54,616 nucleotides of DNA from Chitinophaga ginsengisoli (GTDB lineage: Bacteria > Bacteroidota > Bacteroidia > Chitinophagales > Chitinophagaceae), in contig NZ_PYGK01000027.1 of NCBI RefSeq assembly GCF_003014595.1, forward strand, positions 1 through 54,616. Direction: 5' to 3'. Positions 52,143-54,616 of the stretch are shown in pieces (position 1 is the first letter of the stretch; each line of letters opens with the position of its first letter). Made by a program: the position numbers and the translations under genes. The notes beneath the pieces were generated by a model. That model did not search any database. It had not been told where the DNA came from and worked only from the letters and a program-made list of their open reading frames with translations.

Positions 52143-53441
52143 TTAATAACCGTAACCTAAGTCGTCAGAACGTCTTTCTCCCAATATCTTATAGTCCATT
52201 TTGTCCAGTGCTTCCACCACCTTAGCCCTGTCTTTGTACAGTGATCTGTGCTGGAAATTAAAGATCCCCAGGCCGATATGGAAGAAGATACCACTGATGA
52301 TAATAATGCGCAGCAATTTCAGAACGAACGCCTTCTTTGACACCAGCCATTCATAACAATAGAAAGAATAGATCATGGGCAAAGGCAACAACATACAGAA
52401 GGTATGTGAAGACGGTCCCTTGATCGAGAAAAAGAAGCTGGCAAACACCAGCAGGAACGTGAACAGGTTCAGCCATCTCATTTTCTTCCACTCCTCATTG
52501 TCTGTTTTGATGAAATAAGAAAGAATGAACAATCCCACCTGTGCGAACCCGACTATCAGCAGGAAAAACAGGAATGGAGTCACCCACATCTGTTCTTTCA
52601 TCAGCTGCCACTTTTCCTCAGAATTGCCTATTACGTAAGGGACCTCAAAAGAAGCGAACGACCAGTACCTTGTCAGGATGGTTACGATATTTTTAATATT
52701 CTCCCAGTTGAATACAACATTAGCCCCCACCTTACCTGCTTCCGGATCGGGGTGCAGCCAGGTCGGGATCAGCGTCTGCGCTCCGAGGATCAATCCCGCA
52801 AGGTAGACCATCACACGTACGGAAGTACTTTTTATTCCTGCCAGCCGGTAAGAGAACAGGAATGCTACTCCGGCATATGGCAGCAATAGAACCCAGGACA
52901 GATGTAACTGCATGATCATGGTGGTGGCGAGCCCCATTACAAAGAAAGCCAGTCCGGGAGGGATAAACTTGTCCTTGCTCATAGGCAATACCTCCAGCAG
53001 GCAGATAAAGAAAGGAATAGCCAGCGCCATTGTATAGGAAGGTTTCACGACCCTGGTGGGATAGTACATGGCCCATGGCGTGGTCATACACAACACCCAG
53101 ATCATCCAGGCGGGAATGCCCTTTATCCGGCGGGTGATATAGTATGCCAGTAATGACAGGCTGGCAAAAGATAAAATGTTGAGGATGAGGGTAGGCATCT
53201 CTGGCAGCTTCGCAATATAAAAACCAGCACTGACCAGCAATCCCTGTAAAGCACCGGGGATCTGTGTATTGGTATACACGACATCCGGGCCGTAGGTTGG
53301 CCAGGTACCGGTGGTAAAGGACTTTAATCCTATCAGGTAGATTTGTAATTCATCGGGGAACCAGAACTCCGAGCACAATCCATAAATCACCCGGAATATA
53401 AAAAGAGCTAAAAGAAGCAGAAATAGGTTCTTCCTATTCAT
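52143..53441 (-). CDS. Polytopic membrane glycosyltransferase of GT-C type (GT39-like)
   Basis: A 432-residue protein with about ten hydrophobic segments. FWFPDELQIYLIGLKSF (26-42) has the loop acidic pair that GT-C enzymes use near the first membrane helix, and VVKPSYTMALAIPFF is GT39/PMT-like. It would transfer a sugar from a lipid-linked donor in the membrane; acceptor unknown. The C-terminus ends in a charged tail. The start follows a 500-bp intergenic region containing the second palindrome. Confidence 0.65.
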   Translation of the reverse strand: MNRKNLFLLLLALFIFRVIYGLCSEFWFPDELQIYLIGLKSFTTGTWPTYGPDVVYTNTQIPGALQGLLVSAGFYIAKLPEMPTLILNILSFASLSLLAYYITRRIKGIPAWMIWVLCMTTPWAMYYPTRVVKPSYTMALAIPFFICLLEVLPMSKDKFIPPGLAFFVMGLATTMIMQLHLSWVLLLPYAGVAFLFSYRLAGIKSTSVRVMVYLAGLILGAQTLIPTWLHPDPEAGKVGANVVFNWENIKNIVTILTRYWSFASFEVPYVIGNSEEKWQLMKEQMWVTPFLFFLLIVGFAQVGLFILSYFIKTDNEEWKKMRWLNLFTFLLVFASFFFSIKGPSSHTFCMLLPLPMIYSFYCYEWLVSKKAFVLKLLRIIIISGIFFHIGLGIFNFQHRSLYKDRAKVVEALDKMDYKILGERRSDDLGYGY

Positions 53442-53696
53442 AAGTAGTCGTTTGTTGACTGCGGCGGGCCAAATTACATAACTTTCTCAATTGTTCGACC
53501 CGGATTTACATGAAGTGCCATTGCATTATCCCGAGAAGCATTGTTTTTCAAATGGCTCATATAAGGATTTATCTTCAGGCAACTTATTCATATATCATTA
53601 TTAATTACTCTGCAAACATCTCTTAATTAATACATAATATAATATACTTTCTCTTATAGCTTTGTAAGGCCGCTATTCCAGTGCATTCCCTGAGAT

Positions 53697-53813
53697 AACC
53701 CATATATAACCCATATATAAGCCATATACAACCCATATATAACCCATATTTAAAAAGTATGGGTTATATATGGGTTATATATGGCTGGAGGATGGTTTGT
53801 ATATGAGTTATGG
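53697..53813. repeat. 117-bp palindrome built from 11-bp units
   Basis: Five 11-bp units of AACCCATATAT type (starts 53697, 53708, 53719, 53730, 53741) are followed by a 7-bp centre (53752-53758) and five inverted units of ATGGGTTATAT type (53759, 53770, 53781, 53792, 53803). The inner two units on each side match best; the outer ones have drifted, and the middle unit is AAGCCATATAC against its ATGGCTGG counterpart. The unit length equals that of the palindrome at 6639-6704, though the unit sequence is unrelated. Both elements lie in intergenic DNA. Confidence 0.85.
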
Positions 53814-53860
53814 TAGATAATTCACTGGGTTGACACCCCGTTTTGATGCGGACATAAAAA

Positions 53861-53883
53861 AGCCATGACTGATCGTCATGGCT
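53861..53883 (-). terminator. Terminator of the pseudo-receiver gene
   Basis: The stem AGCCATGAC (53861-53869) / GTCATGGCT (53875-53883), with a 5-nt loop, is followed on the minus strand by six Ts. It is 72 bp past the stop codon. Confidence 0.75.
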
Positions 53884-53955
53884 AAATACAGTTAGTATAT
53901 AAAGTATTACTGACCAACCTGGAGGGTTGGTTAGTGGCGTGGCAGGCGGGATAAT

Positions 53956-54342
53956 TTATTCCCCGAGCAAGAGGTCATACAGTTCTTTGGCCATTTTCTG
54001 GTAGCCGGGAGCATTGTCAGGCTTGATGAAGTGTTTTAAAGCGCCCATTTGCTGGCACTTCTGTTCCTCACTGCCACTATCAGAGGCGGAATAGGTTACC
54101 ACCGGAATTTCCCGGAAAGCATCACTTCTTTTAATGTAATAGAGTACATCATAACCATGTCCTGCGGCTGACAGGATCACATCCGGGAACAGGATATCGG
54201 ATTCCTCCATGATATCTTTCAGGATCTTTCCATCTTCTGCTACCGCGACTACGTTAAATAGTCCCGTATCAACAAATGATTCCTGTATCAGGACCTTACC
54301 ATTTGCGTCATTTTCTGCTATAAGTATGTTTAGTTTTCCCAT
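53956..54342 (-). CDS. Degenerate receiver protein without the phospho-acceptor aspartate
   Basis: A 128-residue receiver-like protein. The start is the ATG giving MGKLNILIAEND at 54342; longer frames run into the tRNA gene. The acidic pocket survives as IAEND (Glu10, Asp12), and the Ser and Lys positions remain (VTYSAS, HFIKPD). However the phospho-acceptor region reads FPDVILSAAGHGYDV, where the Asp position is Ala59 and the following loop is about two residues shorter than in the receiver at 49053. It is probably a phosphorylation-independent pseudo-receiver. A -7-like CACCTTTGT (54349-54357 on the minus strand) sits so close that the mRNA would be almost leaderless. Confidence 0.7.
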   Translation of the reverse strand: MGKLNILIAENDANGKVLIQESFVDTGLFNVVAVAEDGKILKDIMEESDILFPDVILSAAGHGYDVLYYIKRSDAFREIPVVTYSASDSGSEEQKCQQMGALKHFIKPDNAPGYQKMAKELYDLLLGE

Positions 54343-54394
54343 AGTAGTACAAAGGTGGGGTATTCTCTCCTTTTTGAAAATATTTAAAAAAAAT

Positions 54395-54425
54395 TTTGCG
54401 GAATAAAGTATTTCGCTACCTTTGC
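54395..54425 (+). promoter_or_regulatory. Promoter of tRNA-Glu copy 2
   Basis: TTTG (54395-54398) is followed after 18 bp by TACCTTTGC (54417-54425). The tRNA starts 17 bp later. The upstream sequence differs from that of copy 1 except for the promoter elements. Confidence 0.8.
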
Positions 54426-54442
54426 AATCCCAAACGGGAAAG

Positions 54443-54517
54443 GCCGCGTTGGTCAATCGGCTAAGACGCCTCCCTTTCACGGAGGAATGACGGGTTCGAC
54501 TCCCGTACGCGGTACCA
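54443..54517 (+). tRNA. tRNA-Glu(TTC), copy 2
   Basis: A 75-nt tRNA with encoded CCA and anticodon TTC, identical to copy 1 at 34767-34841. Confidence 0.96.
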
Positions 54518-54557
54518 AAGTGGGGCTGACTAAAAAGGTCAGATTTCAACAAAAATT

Positions 54558-54595
54558 AAAAATATATAGCTCGCCACGGTGGGCTATATATTTTT
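54558..54595 (+). terminator. Terminator of tRNA-Glu copy 2
   Basis: The stem AAAAATATATAGC (54558-54570) / GCTATATATTTTT (54583-54595) is followed by AGTAAT. It differs from the terminator of copy 1. Confidence 0.7.
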
Positions 54596-54616
54596 AGTAA
54601 TATTCATATTCATTAG

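Larger units (their letters stand above)
53442..53955. other. Intergenic region, 514 bp
   Basis: No ORF is supported. It holds the 117-bp 11-bp-unit palindrome (53697-53813) and the terminator of the pseudo-receiver gene (53861-53883). The rest is AT-rich sequence without a recognised signal; a promoter for the GT-C gene must lie within it. Confidence 0.6.

Overview
The window looks like a chromosomal segment of a Bacteroidota bacterium, most likely Chitinophagaceae (Chitinophaga-like). Support: promoters of the Bacteroidota type (TTTG, then about 18-21 bp, then TAnnTTTGC) stand before the tRNA and rRNA genes; Shine-Dalgarno sequences are largely absent; and there is a FecR/DUF4974 anti-sigma protein, a propeller/LytS-type sensor kinase, DUF4476, DUF4442 and DUF5995 proteins, and many secreted proteins and lipoproteins. 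No 16S sequence is inside the window, so the genus is inference.

Layout. 1-500: minus-strand leader of an rRNA operon with two tandem promoters; the 16S gene itself lies just off the left edge. 0.5-6.5 kb: truA, a DUF4476 protein, a biotin-carrier protein, and an M1 aminopeptidase. 6.8-12.6 kb: a tight five-gene minus-strand operon (HD-PycTM fusion, ppk1, thioredoxin-like, DUF4442 hotdog, beta-CASP metallo-hydrolase). It meets the aminopeptidase gene at an 88-bp hairpin built from 11-bp units. 12.8-17.3 kb: a lipoprotein and a 1223-residue phosphoesterase/kinase-like/beta-barrel fusion. 17.4-23.1 kb: GAF protein, lysA, S4 RNA-binding protein, M20 dipeptidase. 23.3-25.4 kb: a region-2-only sigma-like protein, a FecR-type anti-sigma and a receiver protein. 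25.8-27.7 kb: LemA plus two TPM proteins. 27.8-34.6 kb: propeller histidine kinase, dicarboxylate symporter, pgk and gap.

From 34.8 kb the character changes. A tRNA-Glu(TTC) gene is followed by two small orphan genes and then by a decayed copy of the tRNA 3' end plus its terminator. After that comes an apparently AT-richer accessory block (36-43 kb): a three-gene minus-strand cluster with an endonuclease/exonuclease/phosphatase-fold candidate toxin, a secreted HExxH protein and a secreted unknown, divergent from a leaderless papain-like protease. 43-54 kb: a ricin-lectin/propeller protein, a DJ-1/PfpI protein divergent from a Crp/Fnr regulator with a perfect TGTGA-N6-TCACA site between them, a GH16-type lipoprotein, DUF5995, a receiver and a PAS kinase, a dienelactone hydrolase lipoprotein, a GT-C type membrane glycosyltransferase, a second 11-bp-unit palindrome, a receiver lacking its phospho-acceptor aspartate, and a second identical tRNA-Glu gene.

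How it fits together. Much of the window is core metabolism and RNA processing (truA, ppk1, lysA, pgk, gap, dipeptidase). The most novel-looking material is the 39.5-43 kb candidate toxin/protease locus, the pair of 11-bp-unit palindromes, the HD-PycTM fusion in the polyphosphate kinase operon, the phosphoesterase/kinase-like/barrel fusion, and the duplicated tRNA-Glu end. All functional statements come from reading translations and motifs by eye; no database search was run.
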